Positions 24,429 to 37,914 of a stretch of 64,000 bases of DNA are shown one piece after another. Origin of the DNA: Siderastrea radians (taxonomy: Eukaryota; Cnidaria; Anthozoa; Scleractinia; Rhizangiidae); assembly GCA_964017195.1 (NCBI GenBank), contig OZ024889.1, positions 59,357,858 through 59,421,857 of the forward strand, read 5' to 3'. Within the stretch, counting starts at the first letter, position 1, and the number at the start of each line of letters is the position of its first letter. A model generated the notes under the pieces. That model worked only from the letters and a program-made list of their open reading frames with translations, searched no databases and was not told the origin of the DNA. The position numbers were made by a program, and so were the translations under genes.

Positions 24429-27400
24429 AGCTTATGCTAGCAAGGGAGACACAGCGGCAAAATGAGTGCGCGTGCGCTAACTCGTTCCCGCCATTTTCGC
24501 GGGCGGGCGCAAGCAGAGAGACTGGATTCAATAGAAACCATTCGGGGAAAATGAAGGCAGTTTAAAAATTCCCGTCATTTGTTTTCATTTCGCGGAGATA
24601 AGGCCGTCACGAAACAGATAAGGTTTTCACCTTGAAGGCAGTTCCTAGAGAGCCTCTTCTTCCACATATCTTTTTTAGCAAACTAATTGTCTTCGCCACC
24701 ATAGTAAATTTTTCGCTCGAAGTCAATGGCTCGTAAGTGAAACGTGAATTGTATCAGATAACCTTACACTTTTGCCGTAGCAGTGCTAGCTTTCGCCTTT
24801 TCTAAAGGTAAATTACTTAGCTGTTGTTTGAGGGCTAAAACTCGGGATAAGTCCGTTTGCAAGAAAAAGATGATTGAAAAAGCTGGTAGTCAAAATTAAA
24901 TCCACAGAAAAACTCGCCTGAAATTCGGGCTATAAAGCGAAAACAACATGCGGACCGCTGAGGAAACGACACTTTTGCTTGCTTTATTCATCACGAAGTA
25001 TAAAATTGATTCTGACTTATACGTCTTTCTAAGGTGCCTAATTAACTTGAATTGGCATGATAGCTGCAGGAATAAAATTCTGAAACCTTTAGGAAATTAT
25101 TGGGAAGTCTTATTTTTTTCCTAGGCTCAGTTTCCATGCTAAACAAGGTGTCCTTAGTCACAACTCAAACTTGCAATCAATCGACTTTTTACAGACAGAG
25201 AGCAAAGAGAGGAAGGTTTGTTATTTTAAGAGGCTTTTTTATAAAGCAATAAAAGCGAGGACTACTCTAGAATCACCGAACAGAAAAGGTTTATATAATT
25301 GGCGAAGTTGAAATTATTAAATAAATGTGCAAAATATAATCTTCGATCACGGCGTTCTGGCATCACACCGCAGCACTGGAAGAGTATATCCCCGGCTACA
25401 AATCTATAAATTTAAATTTAAATGATTTTGGAAATAAATTCCTTGCAAAAAGAAAGAAACTATAATCGCTCATGATTCTAAGAGTTAAAGCATGCTGAAG
25501 GTTTATTTCATACAAGCCAAAAATAAGGCGATTAAAAAAATTGTGATCCACGCAGCTGTTTATAACTGATGCATGACAATCTTTCTTTCTTGGCAAGCGC
25601 TCGTAACACAATCTACCTTGTATCGGTGCTAAAGTAACCTCAACTTGAATTTGCCAGATCATCCCAAAACGGCGAAAGGTCTTGATGGAACTGGCTGTTT
25701 TCGCAGCGCTCGTGATCGTAAACAAGTTTTAGGAAGACGAGCAACTGTTGTTGTTTTTCCGAATAAACCCTTAATGCAAAGTACAACAAGTTTCAAACCC
25801 TTTCAGCAAAACCAACCTCACCTCGCTGACTCTTGCTTTCTGGTTACGAACTACACAAAACTGTAGCTTCCTCTGTTATAACAGCTTTCTGATCATAACC
25901 GGAAACAAGAAAATGACCGGAAGCCCGCGAAAAAGCCGAGCATGCGCACTCATTTTGCCGCTGTGTCAGCAAGGAAGACTTTTGTCTGCGCAGGCGCGAA
26001 AAAGTTTTCAAATTTTTTTTGTTTCGGGGATTTTCGATGAGCACGCGGTTTTCGCCGAGGTTGAATTTGACAACCTAAACTTTAAACGGAAAGCATTTAT
26101 AAATACGTTGTCGACATGCCAAGTGGAGCATTTTGCCATAAAAAGGAACTCAATATGGAGACAGATGAGCTTGTTTGACATCGCTTGTGGTAATTTTGCT
26201 GCCGATAAAGACCTTTTCATGTAGACGTGTTGACCGTAAGATGGCGGATTGTCAGCAATTCTTTACATGGCGGGGCCGGTTTCAATGAACTTACCTGTCT
26301 TCCTAGGCTGTACTTGACGTCATATTCAATGCCTACTGAAAGGACTATGTCTATTGTGGTAAGTAAATCGCATATCTGGCTCCTTGAGTTTGTATTTAGG
26401 TTTTTTGTTTGCTTCATCTTACGGTTTTGAAGAAACCATGTTGTTGTCATCCTCAATTTCACGGTGTCGTTCAACGAGGGCATCTTACCTTTTCAGTTTT
26501 CATCATTTCGTCATAAAAATCGAATACAACATTGAAATGAACTTGTTTTACCGTTTTCTGGGTTCACTTAGCGCACTACTTAAACACTTTTTATTATCAG
26601 GCGAAGTGAATATTTTGATCGATAAATTTAGATTTTCTGTGACCTGAAATTAAAATTTGTCATCAAACCTCCGAGACTTTTGTTCCCCTTCGTGATATGG
26701 GAATTCCCATCATTGAGGGATGGGTCAACTCATTTACTAGCTGATGGCAGATTTTGGTTTATATTGACGGCGTACCCCCAATACCCTCTTGCCGAACAAA
26801 GCTCCGCGGGTCGAGCTTCATTTTCAAAATATTGGTTATATGATCTCACACATTTTAGTCCTTCTACACCTCACAAATTACAAAAATCACTAATGTATAG
26901 TGTTCACCAAGTAGTGCTAAGTTCAAATTTACTTTGTGCCAAATGTCAATTTTGTGGACCTTTCAATTATTATTTTTTGGCATTTGTTGTCACGACGGTG
27001 GTTCGCAAGTGAAATTAAATTGTGCGTAAAAATCGGGGTGCCACTGTATTTTTGATCATAGCCAAAAAACTAATTCGTGATATGGGGATCGGCTTGGTGA
27101 GATGAGTTTCAAGGACTACCCTAATAGTTTGGTGACGTCAAACTAAATTTAAATGATGTACTGGTTGGTCAAAATAAAGGCCAAAGTCGGTTGACATATT
27201 TGTGTCTTTTGAATGGCGTGACAGTGCTTCACTCGATTTTGTCACACAATCGTATGCATGTTTCTTTGCAATATTCCGTTTTTTTTTATTATCCTGCTAA
27301 ATGAGGTACTTAACAGTTTTTTGTACATTAATGAGAGTGAATATACGAAATACTCATATAATTATGTGAACTGCAGAAGAAAATATGAAACAGTGATATT

Positions 27401-29340
27401 TTTGTTGGTATCACTGTTGCTGCTTAAGGACGTTCGCGCCAATTGTTTCTGCGCATCCTTATCTACATTTTGTGAAAAATTAAAGAAAATCTGTATTGTA
27501 GAAGTTTGGTTTTTTTTCAACTTTTCTGCCCTCGCATCATCGAATTCCACTGCACGGTGTTCGCTAAAGTCCATCTTAGAGGTTGAGTTTAACTAAAAGG
27601 ATGACACCGGTTCAAATTATTTACTTAACAGACCCACTTAAGTAAGATTTGACTAAGAAAGTGGGTCTACAGCGAATCACTTTTAATATTTTTCAACTAA
27701 CAAGCACCGAGGCCATGTCGAGTTACGAGGGCCAATGTGTCAAAATTGGGGTAGTTTTTGACGCGCTTTATTTCGAAAACGAAGTCAGTGACCCCCCAAT
27801 TTTTTTCCATTTCTGACATAGGTAACTCATTATCTGACTGTAGCCAAAGTATGAAAAAAATCTGTATTGTATAAGTTTTTCGCGCGAATGTCCTTAAGTT
27901 GATATCTCAGTGATTATTATTACTGATGTTAACTTTTGACATAAATTTTATTTTTCCCACACAGATCTTGACAGCTTGCTTGAAAAACAGTATGGCACAG
28001 GCCCTCACGTCAATAGGAAAGTTTTTGTCCTTCTTACAAATTCATAGACACAGAACTTTCATCAGCACATTTTGCATCCTTATTAAACTTTTAAGTTTTC
28101 CTTTGCCTACCAAAACCTTTGAATAGTTGCCCAGACATTAACATCACCTGGCATTGTGTGTACAACCAGTGTACTGGAAACAGAAATGTACATAATTTGT
28201 AGCTAATGGTTCTCTGGGCTTTATTTAATTCCCACTTGCTTCTATTACTTAAATGTACACATTACTAAAATTTACTAGTCCCTTATTAAAGATAACGTGT
28301 CACAAGGACTTTGTGGATGTTGTTTTTGGTCAAAACTCTGCTAAAATTATTGATAGGTAACTTAACCTATGCACATCAACATTATCTTAAGCCTGTGTGC
28401 AGACAAATAGGAACCATCTGTGTGCAGGTTACATAATTATCTTAAAACATCTAGAGGAAGGTATAAAATTCAGTTTTTGAGAGAAAACACTATGGCCATT
28501 CAGTAATTCATTGTGAAGAAAATCACAGCAAGGGATTGTAAATCTGAGAAATGGGCGACGGTCAAGTTATGATAAGCAGGCAAAAGTTTTGCCTTCCTGC
28601 TGTTGTTCTTCATTATCTTAACAGACTTCAATGCAAGAGCAAGTGCTGTTTATCAATAAAGTAAGTTGAACTTCAATGGAAATGTGTAATGTTTGTTGCA
28701 TTGGAAGATAATTTATTTGTGTTTGAAATGGGAAGAAAGACAAATTCATTTACAAGAGGGAGCTAAAAAATGGCATCTTCCTCAAAAACCACTTTTTGGG
28801 TTAAAAATATTTCTGACATTAAAAAATGAAACACATAGCCAAGGCAAAAATAAGAAGTTGATAGGACAAAGGAATTAAAATGATTTTTGCGAAGATATTG
28901 TACCCAGACTTTTTTGCAGCTGCCATGGTCTTCCATTTAGTTGAACTCTCAATCTGCTGAAATGAAAACCTAGAGCAAGTGAGACCAGTTGGGAGTGGGG
29001 GGGGGGGGGGGGAATGAAGTTTTATGGACCAAAAATTGATTTGGAGGTCTAGAGGTCTATTTGTTTTGGATGATCATGAAATAAGGAAAGTTCATTTCTC
29101 CTTTTAACATATAAACTCATGAGGATAACAACCATGTTATTTGCAGACTCTTTTTTCAGGTGTCCCTTTTCTTTTACATCCCCCTCCCCCCTGAAAAAAA
29201 TCCACTTGCCCCTACCCTATAAAAAGTGAACAGTCCCTTTGACTGAAATTAAAGAATGAATAGATAACTTTATTTAACCACAGTCAACTCATCAGGACTT
29301 AAAAACACTATTTCTATACAAAAACTGCTATTAATACATT

Positions 29341-30255
29341 TATAACATAGAGGGCAAAATTACTGATTGCTGATTGGTTGAGACAGGGGGCATTTTTTCT
29401 TAATTTTCTTTCCAACGAGGGCAAAATTACTGACGCCTGATTGGGCAAGCGCCAAAAATACTCGCATTTGATTGGCTAAGCGCGAGAGCGCGCAATTTGC
29501 ATTTTGTAAGCGTCTTGAAACGAAAGCAGATTTTGAATTGGATTTGAGTTGTTCAACACAAGAATATAGTTTCAGAGTTTAAATTTAGCCGAGTTGGTTG
29601 GCAAAAATGGTATGGTAATCGACTGATGTGGGGGGGGACAGGGGGGCGGGAGACCGGGAGAAAAGGGGGCGGGAGGTGTACGGGAGGCGGGAGAAGAGGG
29701 GGCGGGAAGCGGGATTCCCAAGGTGGCGGGAAGCGGGAGAAAAAGGGAAGAATTACGCAACATTGCGCAATATTTCGCAATCGAAAAAATGCAAAGGGGC
29801 GGGAGCCAAAAAATACAAGGCGGGAACCGGGATTAAAGGGTACGGGAAGCGGGAGGTTTAAACCCCCCTGTCCCCCCCCACACTGATAGTTCGAAGAGAA
29901 ATTCCAGAAGGTGAACCTGAACGTTTTACGGGAAGGGGCAAATGGTTATTTGTTCTAAAACTACCGAAAACCTTGGTTAATTCAGCGAGCGAGAGGTCAC
30001 TTTGCAACTCAGGTAAGCTTAAATAAATTTACTTAGTTTGAGTTTTGAGTGTGAGTTTGTCAACGAACTAGAATTGTAATTATCTCAAAAGATGAACATA
30101 TGCATAAAAGACAGTTTCTTTTTTTGTTCTGGACGCTGAGTAGCAGTTTAAAAAAATGGTTGTGTGGAGAATTATGTATTTTCTGAGTTCCGGCGGCGGA
30201 TTGTGTTTCGACGTGCAATGAAAAGTTTTCAGAAAATTTTGCCCTCTATGTTATA
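29341..30255. mobile_element. MITE-like element with 21-bp terminal inverted repeats
   Basis: TATAACATAGAGGGCAAAATT at the left and its exact inverse at 30235-30255. It contains an inner G-rich module (about 29622-29885) whose ends, TGTGGGGGGGGACAGGGGGG and CCCCCCTGTCCCCCCCCACA, are also inverted. No coding. Confidence 0.7.
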
Positions 30256-30260
30256 AACAA

Positions 30261-30394
30261 GTAATCGCATTGAGCCCTCGTAGAATTAAGGATAAATTTT
30301 CACTTGTATTTTCAAAGTTTTCACAAATTGCCCTCGTCGCGTGAAAATACGCGTGAAAATTTATCCTTAATTCAACTCGGCCTCATGCGATTAC
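30261..30394. repeat. Hairpin GTAATCGCAT...ATGCGATTAC
   Basis: Inverted arms include AATTAAGGATAAATTTTCAC and its inverse. It directly abuts the element ending at 30255. Confidence 0.7.
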
Positions 30395-32346
30395 ATATAC
30401 TAACATTATGACAAAACCTAATTAGACTACGAGCCTACTTTACATAAGTTCCATGCAGAGAGATCTTCAGAAGAATTACTTGCAGCCAGTCCTGAAGGCC
30501 CCAAGAGAGTTGAACTTCACCTGTCGCAGCTCAACATGAAGGCTATTCCTAAGAAATGCTCTAGAGTAACTGAAACTATTTTTTGTAAGGTTTGTACGGG
30601 GTAGAGGAAGAGCGAGTTTGCCATTGGTGTCTCTTAAAAATCAACTGTCACCAACTGTCACCAAGGGAAATATCTTTTCAAAAAAAAGCAACACCTGCAT
30701 TTGCAAGCCATATCCTGAGGCCATTTTTTGAACAAGGTTAAAAGACAATGTCATCAAACACTGGGTAAAACATGAATGCAGCTTTCCATAGAAAGGTTTA
30801 TCATAATAGGAAATTATAAGTTAAAGTCAAGAGCTGCAATTATTTTACTCATTGTACTTTGTGAAGTCAGCTTTTTGAAAACTTAATGACAAGACAACAA
30901 CTATGTGAAAATCCTCTGGTCCACAAATGTTTTCTAAAAATAATAACCAGCCTCAACGTAAGCTTGTGAACTTATATTCAAGGTTACTGGGTGCTGGTCT
31001 TCTTTAAAATCTCCTGAAAGAAAAGGTTTCAAAACAAAAGAACTGTCAGGGGCTGGTATGACTGATGGAAAACTATAAAAGGTGGTAACTGTGTACAGTA
31101 CATCTCCTAAGGCTTTCTGTTGCAATTAAGATTAGACTCCTTTATTTAAAATTCAAAAGGGCAGCCCTTTCAGAAGTCAAAGCATCTGCCATCAATGGGA
31201 GCCCTGACTTAAATTACACAACATAACCGCCCTTCGGTCACAAAACTAAGATACTAAGATAAATACTATTTAAAAAAAGGCAAAAAGTGATGGGTAACAC
31301 TTTACTAGTAACAAGCACAACTGAAGTCATACAAAACTGAGTTACTTTCAACATGGAATCGTTTGGTGTAAATATGGCAACAAAATGGCCACTAAAGAAT
31401 GAGATAAAACTTGCTTTACAAATTGAATAACCAAAAAGTCAATGTTTGTAAACAGTTAACATTGACTTCATGTCATAAACATTCTTCAAGCAAAACGTTT
31501 TTGCATCTGCATTCTCACAACTTATGGCCTTTTGTGTCTTAACAAAAACTTTAACAGTCCATCGGATGGCTACAAGTTGGCAAAACTGCTAAACTAAGAT
31601 CAAACGGAAAAACTGAGCGAGATTTGCTGCAATTTAAATTTTATCAGCTACTGAAAGTATGATCTTAAATAATATTGTACTTTAAGTTATTTTAGCTGAG
31701 ATAATTCCCGTTTGCCTTCATGGTTAATCAACCAGTGATTAATAGTAGGTCTTCTAAAGTGTTTTATGGTTTTTACACCTCTTTCACTCTGAGATTATTT
31801 GACCGCTGAGTGACCGCCACGGCCCTTTTAAACATCGAAGGGAAGCTCACTGATCGACTGTTATGTAGCAAAAGCTGACAAAAAGTTGCAAGCAGGCTGT
31901 TTTAAAATTGTGAGTAGGATAGCTTACCTGCTTTGGTGAAAACGGCAACAGGCTAAACTCTTACTGTCCTCCAAAAGTTTGAATCCTTCCTAATTTCCTC
32001 ACTTCATGGCATGGAACATATTTTTCTTGCGGTGCGAAGAAAAATTCTCCCGCTCACAAATGCAAAAGCCCGAGCAAAACACTCGTTTTTCCGCATTAAA
32101 ATACTTTTTCCAAATTTCCTTCCGCTGCTGAGGAGTAAGGAAAACGCCTGGATTTGTTATATGTGCAAAAAAAGGTGAGAATAAGTGATCAAGCGATGAA
32201 ACCTACATCTTTTCCGCAGACCGCCATCTTTGTTTATTTCATTGGCGCGCACGTTTCAGGAATCTGGGTACTAGGAAAATGATTAACCAATCAGGCAAAA
32301 GTCTCCCTTGCTAGCTTATGCTGTCAAATTAGTTTTTTACACTGTT

Positions 32347-33812
32347 TTTTACAATAACTGAGCGAATTCTCGCGCGCTGATTGGCTAATTTTTATCGTCA
32401 ATAAGAGGACAGACGGATGAAACACGGCAAGCTGACGCAATCAGCAAAAGTTTTGCCAAACTTTTTAGTGCTGAGTTCTTGATGAGGCGAGAATTGTTCC
32501 ACAAATTTAGTAGTCGTCAATGAGAAAGCATCCAAAATTTATGGGTTAAAACTGAAGAAACCATTGCAACCTTAGAGCGAAAAGATGAGGATGTTTATTG
32601 TGGATTCAGACCTGAAAATCGGCGGTGAGCGGGAATTTGTGCTGTCGATGAAATTAAGCTGAACCGTGTTTAATCCAGTGAAAACTGGATTAAAGGTTAG
32701 TTGAGCAATTCGAATTTGTCCTTGTATTTCTGACTTATTCTTACTAAAGTTTTAATTTACGAGCCTGTGATTCTCCGAATTACAGCGATGAAATTCAGAT
32801 TCTGCGGCAATCGCATCTTCCATTGACTCTAGATAGCATTTCTTTCCTTCGTTTGAAAATCCGTTTTGGCTTTTTGTTATTGTAAAAAACAAATTGACGT
32901 CAGTTTTTTATGCGTCTGTCCTCTTATTGATGATAAATTTCGTCATAACATTGTCAAAGTTTGTTGTAGATCCACTCGCCTGCGGCTCGTGAATCTACAA
33001 CACTTTGACAATGTTATGACGAAATTTATCATCAATAAGAGGACAGACGCATAAAAAACTGACGTCAATTTGTTAATTTTACAATAACTGAGCGAATTCT
33101 CGCGCGCTGATTGGCTAATTTTTATCGTCAATAAGAGCACAGACGGATGAAACACGTAAAGCTGACGCAATCAGCAGAAGTTTTGTCAAACTTTTTAGTG
33201 CTGCGTTCGCTGCGTTCTTGATGAGGCGAGAATTGTACCACAAATCTAGTAGTCGTCAATGAGGAAATCATCTAAAACTTATGGGTTAAAACTGAAGAAA
33301 CCATTGCAACCTTAGAGCGAAAAGATGAGGATGTTTATTGTGGAGTCAGACCTGAAAATCGGCGGTGAGCAGGAATTTGTGCTGTCGATGAAATTAAGCT
33401 GAACCGTGTTTTAACGGATTATTTTGTGAACAGTTTTCACTGGATTAAAGGTTAGTTGAGCAATTCGAATTCGAATTTGTCCTTGTATTTCTGACCTATT
33501 CTTACTAAAGTTTTAATTTACGAGCCTGTTATTCTCCGAATTACAGCGATGAAATTCAGATTCTGCGGCAATCGCATCTTCCATTGACTCTAGATAGCAT
33601 TTCTTTCCTTCGTTTGAAAATCAGTTTGGGCTTTTTGTTATTGTAAAAAACAAATTGACGTCAGTTTTTTATGCGTCTGTCCTCTTATTGATGATGTTTG
33701 TTGTAGATCCACTCGCCTGCGGCTCGTGAATCTACAACACTTTGACAATGTTATGACGAAATTTATCATCAATAAGAGGACAGACGCATAAAAAACTGAC
33801 GTCAATTTGTTA
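32347..33812. repeat. 730-bp tandem duplication, each copy ending in a hairpin
   Basis: ACAATAACTGAGCGAATTCTC at 32351 recurs at 33081, and similarity continues through both units. Each unit ends in a long hairpin with GACGTCAGTTTTTTATGCGTCTGTCCTC arms and a GATCCACTCGCCTGCGGCTCGTGAATC centre (32887-33074 and 33649-33812). In the second hairpin the left arm has lost a block that its right arm keeps. Non-coding. Confidence 0.8.
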
Positions 33813-33854
33813 ACTAACATCTCGTATGTTTCATTCATATTATGTATCTTTCAG

Positions 33855-34022
33855 TGGTACTGTCATGCGATGAACGTGAAGATCTCTGAGGAGAATATTG
33901 TCTTGATACAGATGTTTTCGCTTATGTTCAACATCGCAATAATCCTTTTGAACATCTGCTATCTTTTGTTTTCCTGTGCGCCAAATGAAGTCCATCCAGA
34001 GGACAGTGATACTGACTATTGA
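33855..34022 (+). CDS. Candidate terminal exon of a membrane protein (host)
   Basis: A TTTCAG acceptor at 33849-33854 is followed by an open frame starting WYCHAMNVKISEENIVL. It contains one hydrophobic segment (IVLIQMFSLMFNIAIILLNICYLLFSC) and ends after an acidic tail (EVHPEDSDTDY) and stop. The acceptor, the membrane helix and the acidic cytoplasmic-type tail argue for a real last exon. No upstream exon was recognised and the family is unknown. Confidence 0.3.
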   Translation, partial: WYCHAMNVKISEENIVLIQMFSLMFNIAIILLNICYLLFSCAPNEVHPEDSDTDY

Positions 34023-36986
34023 TTAAAACAAAATAGTGGCTTTTCGTGTTTATCGCTGCTGTAGTTTTTTAGCTGCCGTGCTAACGAAAATGGTGACGAG
34101 TGGTGGCGAAGAAACATTGCTTATCGTCTTGCTCAAACGTAAATCAGAATGAACAGAAAGAAGAACCGCTCCGTGGACTCTACTAAAAACAGTATTAATT
34201 CAAAAAAGCACGTGTGTGGCATCCTATTTAAAAATCATAAAGTGGAACCCTTGCGATGGGCTCGATTTCCAACCCTTTTGTGCGCCCGCGTTCCTCCGCC
34301 CACTCCCCTCTGTTTGATGCGAAATTACTGGTAACCGAAATCGGATGTTTTTTATTTTGGTCGCTCAATGCCTTTCAAATGTGCAATAAAGTCTACCTTC
34401 GTATTGTTTGCTGGTTTGGAAATTGAAATGCAGAGGGGATCCAGGGGCATGGATTGGGTGGCTAGTCACCCCCCCCCCTCTTTGGGGTCTTTTATGGGGG
34501 CAATATACCTAAATGCCTTTTTCCCCCAGCGTTTTACCCTTTTTTCTTTTAAAATTATCTCCATGAGATTCCATTCAATCGAAAAATGCTATGATAAGAT
34601 CATAGTGCGACAGTGCGAATTCCCATAAATCTGACGGAATATTTTCGCGATTTTTAAAGTTCAGGTAAAGAAAGAGAAGGGGGAGGGGGATTTATGAACT
34701 TTAAAAAAAAATTGAAAATTTTGAAGAATTAAAGGTGAGTTAAAATTAAAATTTAAAGTTAATAATTAATAGACGGACACCGAAACAGGCCACAAACAAC
34801 CCCAAGTGCTCTTGCGTGGGGGTGGCCTGTCTGGGAGTGTGTACAAAAATATTATCCTTCTTTTATTAGGCGGCGCGACGTGCCTAGGCACGTCGCTGCC
34901 GCCTCATAAAATGCAACACACGTTCCTGAATTTACGGAAGTCAGTAGACTCTCCGCGCGGGCTCTAAACAATCGGGCTCGTTATAATGACGTGGTTTTAC
35001 GAGATTGAAAGCTAATGTTTCAAGTACCAGACGATTTGTTGGTGACATGACCATTCTTGCATGTGAGGCGTAATTTTGTTGTTTTGAGTTTCGCGGCGTA
35101 TTGAAGTTGAGTAAAGGTAGGCGTTGAAATGTTTATTTCGCTGTTTTTGAGGACATTTCGTTTTTAAGGGGCAGTGTTTACAAAGGCTAACGAGAACTTG
35201 GGAGTTGTGCGCGTCCAATGCCCATCGCGCTCACGTGCGTTCTCTCAGTGCACGAGACGGAAAGCAATCTATACCGGCCACTGTAAACCCTGCCCTTACA
35301 GAATCAAAGCTGGAACTAACTTCTATAGTTTAATAAATAGCGTCCCAAAAAAACTATAACACTAAAAAAATGGAAAACAGTAAACAAACAGATTCGGTGG
35401 TGACGAAATCTCAATCAAATAACAAACAAGGCCTGAGTATCACCAATCTAAATCGATTCCGTCGCACCAGGTCAGAAGTACATTTCTGCTTTTCGGTTCT
35501 GCCCAATTTTTAGAATTTTGGTTGTCTAAACTTGTCTAAGACCTCTCAGTCTTTCGTTTATGTCTTTCCACGGTTTCAAACTAATTTAATAAAGTTTCAT
35601 TCATTTCAGTCTGTATTAGAGCACGGGTTAACACGCAAAAATATAAACGTCACGAGTCGGTTAGCTATCTCAAAATTGACGTGAATATGTCTTCCAGATG
35701 CTGCAGATGTCTCTAGAAACACAGCTTTGTGGCGATAAAAAATTGGTCTGAACCCCTACGTGAAATCAAGAATACTAGACAAAATGAAGTTTGAGCTCAA
35801 AAGAGGAGAAGTAAAGCTTTTTGAGCAAAAAGCGTTTCCGCCTGTTGCAGCTTAAGGATATTACGGTTCAAGAACGATTTGAAAGAGTCGTACAGAGGTC
35901 ACTGGTTACAAACAAACCAAGTTCTCAAGTTGCATACATACATTTAATTCCTTTCATACCGGAAGTGCAAATTGTCCATAACAGGCCACCGGAAACCACG
36001 GACTACTAAAGTTAAAGCTTTTTTCCTTAAGAAAAGGGGAGGGCGGAGGGGGGGTGAGAGACTATGCTACGCCTGTAAATTCTTCAGAATTTCTTGTTTC
36101 TATCTTAAATCTCATCCTATTTCCTCAAAATTCACGTATATTGCCATGCTTAAGCTTGAAATTGTAACAGGTAACTAAACTATCACTGTAGTCACTGGGG
36201 CGATTTTGTCTCCGATTGTTCCGATATCGTTTTGTCAGGTCAGGTCCGTCGATCGCATCGCTAAACCCTGGAAATCGCTAATACTCGCTGTTTACAGGCA
36301 CAATGACGACAAAACACAGCGATTGAGGTAAGTTTATCTTAAATGTGAATATTTCTCGCAGCATTTCACGTTATTAGAAACCTTTCGGTTTTCTCATACA
36401 TTCCCTTATAATTTTGAGACTTTTGAAACTACAAACGGTCACACAGTTTGTATGGGGCCCCTGTGGGCACTAGGCACTAGTTTACACGACCAGGTACACA
36501 GAAGATCGTACAAAAATTCGTAAAAATTGTCAATATGAGACAAAACCCCTCAATATCATACTAAAGAACAGTGTAGGAAGAAGTGTTGCGTGACAACCTA
36601 CATCTGATGACACCATCAGAATTTCAATCTGATCATGATAACACAGGTTAACACACGATCCGTAAATATAAACCAAATATGAAGAGAGGATGATTGTTCC
36701 CTCGGCTAGTGTTTTCCTTTTGTGGTTTTCCTGGAGACATCGCGTTTTATTTACTTAGAAGACCAATTTCATTGGCTGTGCGACGAGAAATATCATTAGC
36801 AGAACTGGTCCCGCGAGGTATCATAATAAACATTTTATGGCTGGATTTATACTAAAGGTCAAACGGGTAGCAACCGTATCCTCGAGATTCTGTTTACAGT
36901 TGATTTACCGCATAGCTAGAGAGATGGCTTAGGTTACCGGCGCGTGATCTCTAACTAATCTCAATAATCCAGCTAAAAAAACGAAA
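34023..36986. other. Host DNA without recognised genes
   Basis: Contains a short perfect hairpin at 34864-34909 (AGGCGGCGCGACGTGCC/GGCACGTCGCTGCCGCCT) and A/T-rich filler. The frames present are short and lack splice context I can support. Confidence 0.4.
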
Positions 36987-37038
36987 ATGGCGTTGCTTGT
37001 GGTGCTCCTCATTTGCCAGGCTGGTTTCGTTTTAGCAG
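36987..37038 (+). CDS. Signal-peptide exon of a secreted host protein
   Basis: ATG followed by 17 codons of a classic signal peptide (MALLVVLLICQAGFVLA) and a GTAAGG donor at 37039, leaving phase 1. The exon at 48445 starts with the complementary two bases (GGA, Gly) and an in-frame mature-type sequence, so the two exons can be joined across an ~11.4-kb intron. No competing phase-matched exon was seen between them. Confidence 0.5.
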
Positions 37039-37489
37039 GTAAGGTGTAATAATTGCATTGTTTTAAGAGAAATCAAATACGAGAAATCGTGAATGGAACC
37101 TTTTTAGCTTTTCAGTTATCGTTAACACATCACAACATTTGTATTTGCTTATTTGCATTTGTATGCTACAAGGCTGTCTGTAGCCCGCAGTTACCTGTTA
37201 CTCCTTGCAACCAAGGCAGGTATCCTCCCTTCAGTGATTGATTATTTGCTTGAGGGCTGAAAAAAGAAATAAAACTGCCACACTTTCCCTAGTGGACTGG
37301 GGCCTACTTGGCACAGCTTTATATGTCTGGTGGCCATCATGTCTGCGTTTGACGCGAAGCTCGGCCCGCTTGCTTCGCTTGATGTTTCATCCCACAGGCC
37401 AAATAAGTTCGCCAGATTGGTTTTAATTAGTCTGTCGCCTTTTCCCATTGAGTCATCCTTCTCCATCTTGAGTGAGAGAGCGAGTGCTG

Positions 37490-37866
37490 CTGGTGGGAGC
37501 GCACGCTTCGCAATCCGTAAGAAGGAGGTCATCTCGGAAAAATTTTCCGATTATGAAATCCGAAGCCACCCGAGGTCGCCTTCGTGTAAACATGTATTTA
37601 AATCCTAAAATCTGCCTTCTGAACACGCAAACCGAAAAGCCTTCTAAATTAATTTCTTGTCTTTTGTTTTTAGGAGTTAGGTATAGCAAAAAAACTAACT
37701 TTTGAACTGAAGTATCATAATATTTAAAGAATCTTTCAAACCTCCTTTTCACGGATGGCTGATTTCAACTACAACGTCGTGACATCGCGTGGCAATCTCC
37801 CGAAAGGAGGCTGTCAAACCGGAAATGGAGAGAATTTAGAGAAAGGTTCCGGTTGATTGAATTTCG
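37490..37866. repeat. Repeat copy 1, inverted partner at 47926-48303
   Basis: About 375 bp near-identical to the inverse of 47926-48303, including a matching open frame of about 85 codons on opposite strands (starting MKRRFE). Both copies lie at the two edges of the same intron. Confidence 0.75.
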
Positions 37867-37914
37867 TCTAAGCATCCAGTGTGTGTCTTTTGTTTTTAAG
37901 AGTTAGGTATAGTA

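Larger units (their letters stand above)
24439..32312. mobile_element. Large (7.9-kb) non-coding element with 10-bp target duplication
   Basis: Ends are AGCAAGGGAGAC and GTCTCCCTTGCT (12-bp perfect inverse), flanked on both sides by AGCTTATGCT (24429-24438 and 32313-32322). A 9-10-bp duplication suggests a Mutator-like origin. Near 25940-25985 a degenerate inverse of the left end (GCGCACTCATTTTGCCGCTGTGTCAGCAAGG) recurs, so the left part may itself be an element. No transposase reading frame is visible. Nested elements lie at 29341-30255 and 30261-30394. Otherwise the stretch holds only short frames I regard as chance. Confidence 0.5.

Noticed and set aside
29553..29886. Gly/Arg- or Pro-rich frames around 29.6-29.9 kb
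   Set aside because: Produced by the G-rich MITE interior, which is bounded by inverted repeats.
24429..32322. Reading the 7.9-kb element as a second Polinton because its ends begin AG and end CT
   Set aside because: The duplication is 10 bp rather than 6 bp and no Polinton gene is present.
32347..33812. CRISPR-like array
   Set aside because: Only two long units with hairpins in eukaryotic DNA; no short repeats with regular spacers anywhere in the window.
37453..37752. 99-codon frame shared by two inverted repeat copies (37.5 and 48.1 kb)
   Set aside because: The shared frame follows from shared DNA; no domain, and no sign of selection that I can judge by eye.
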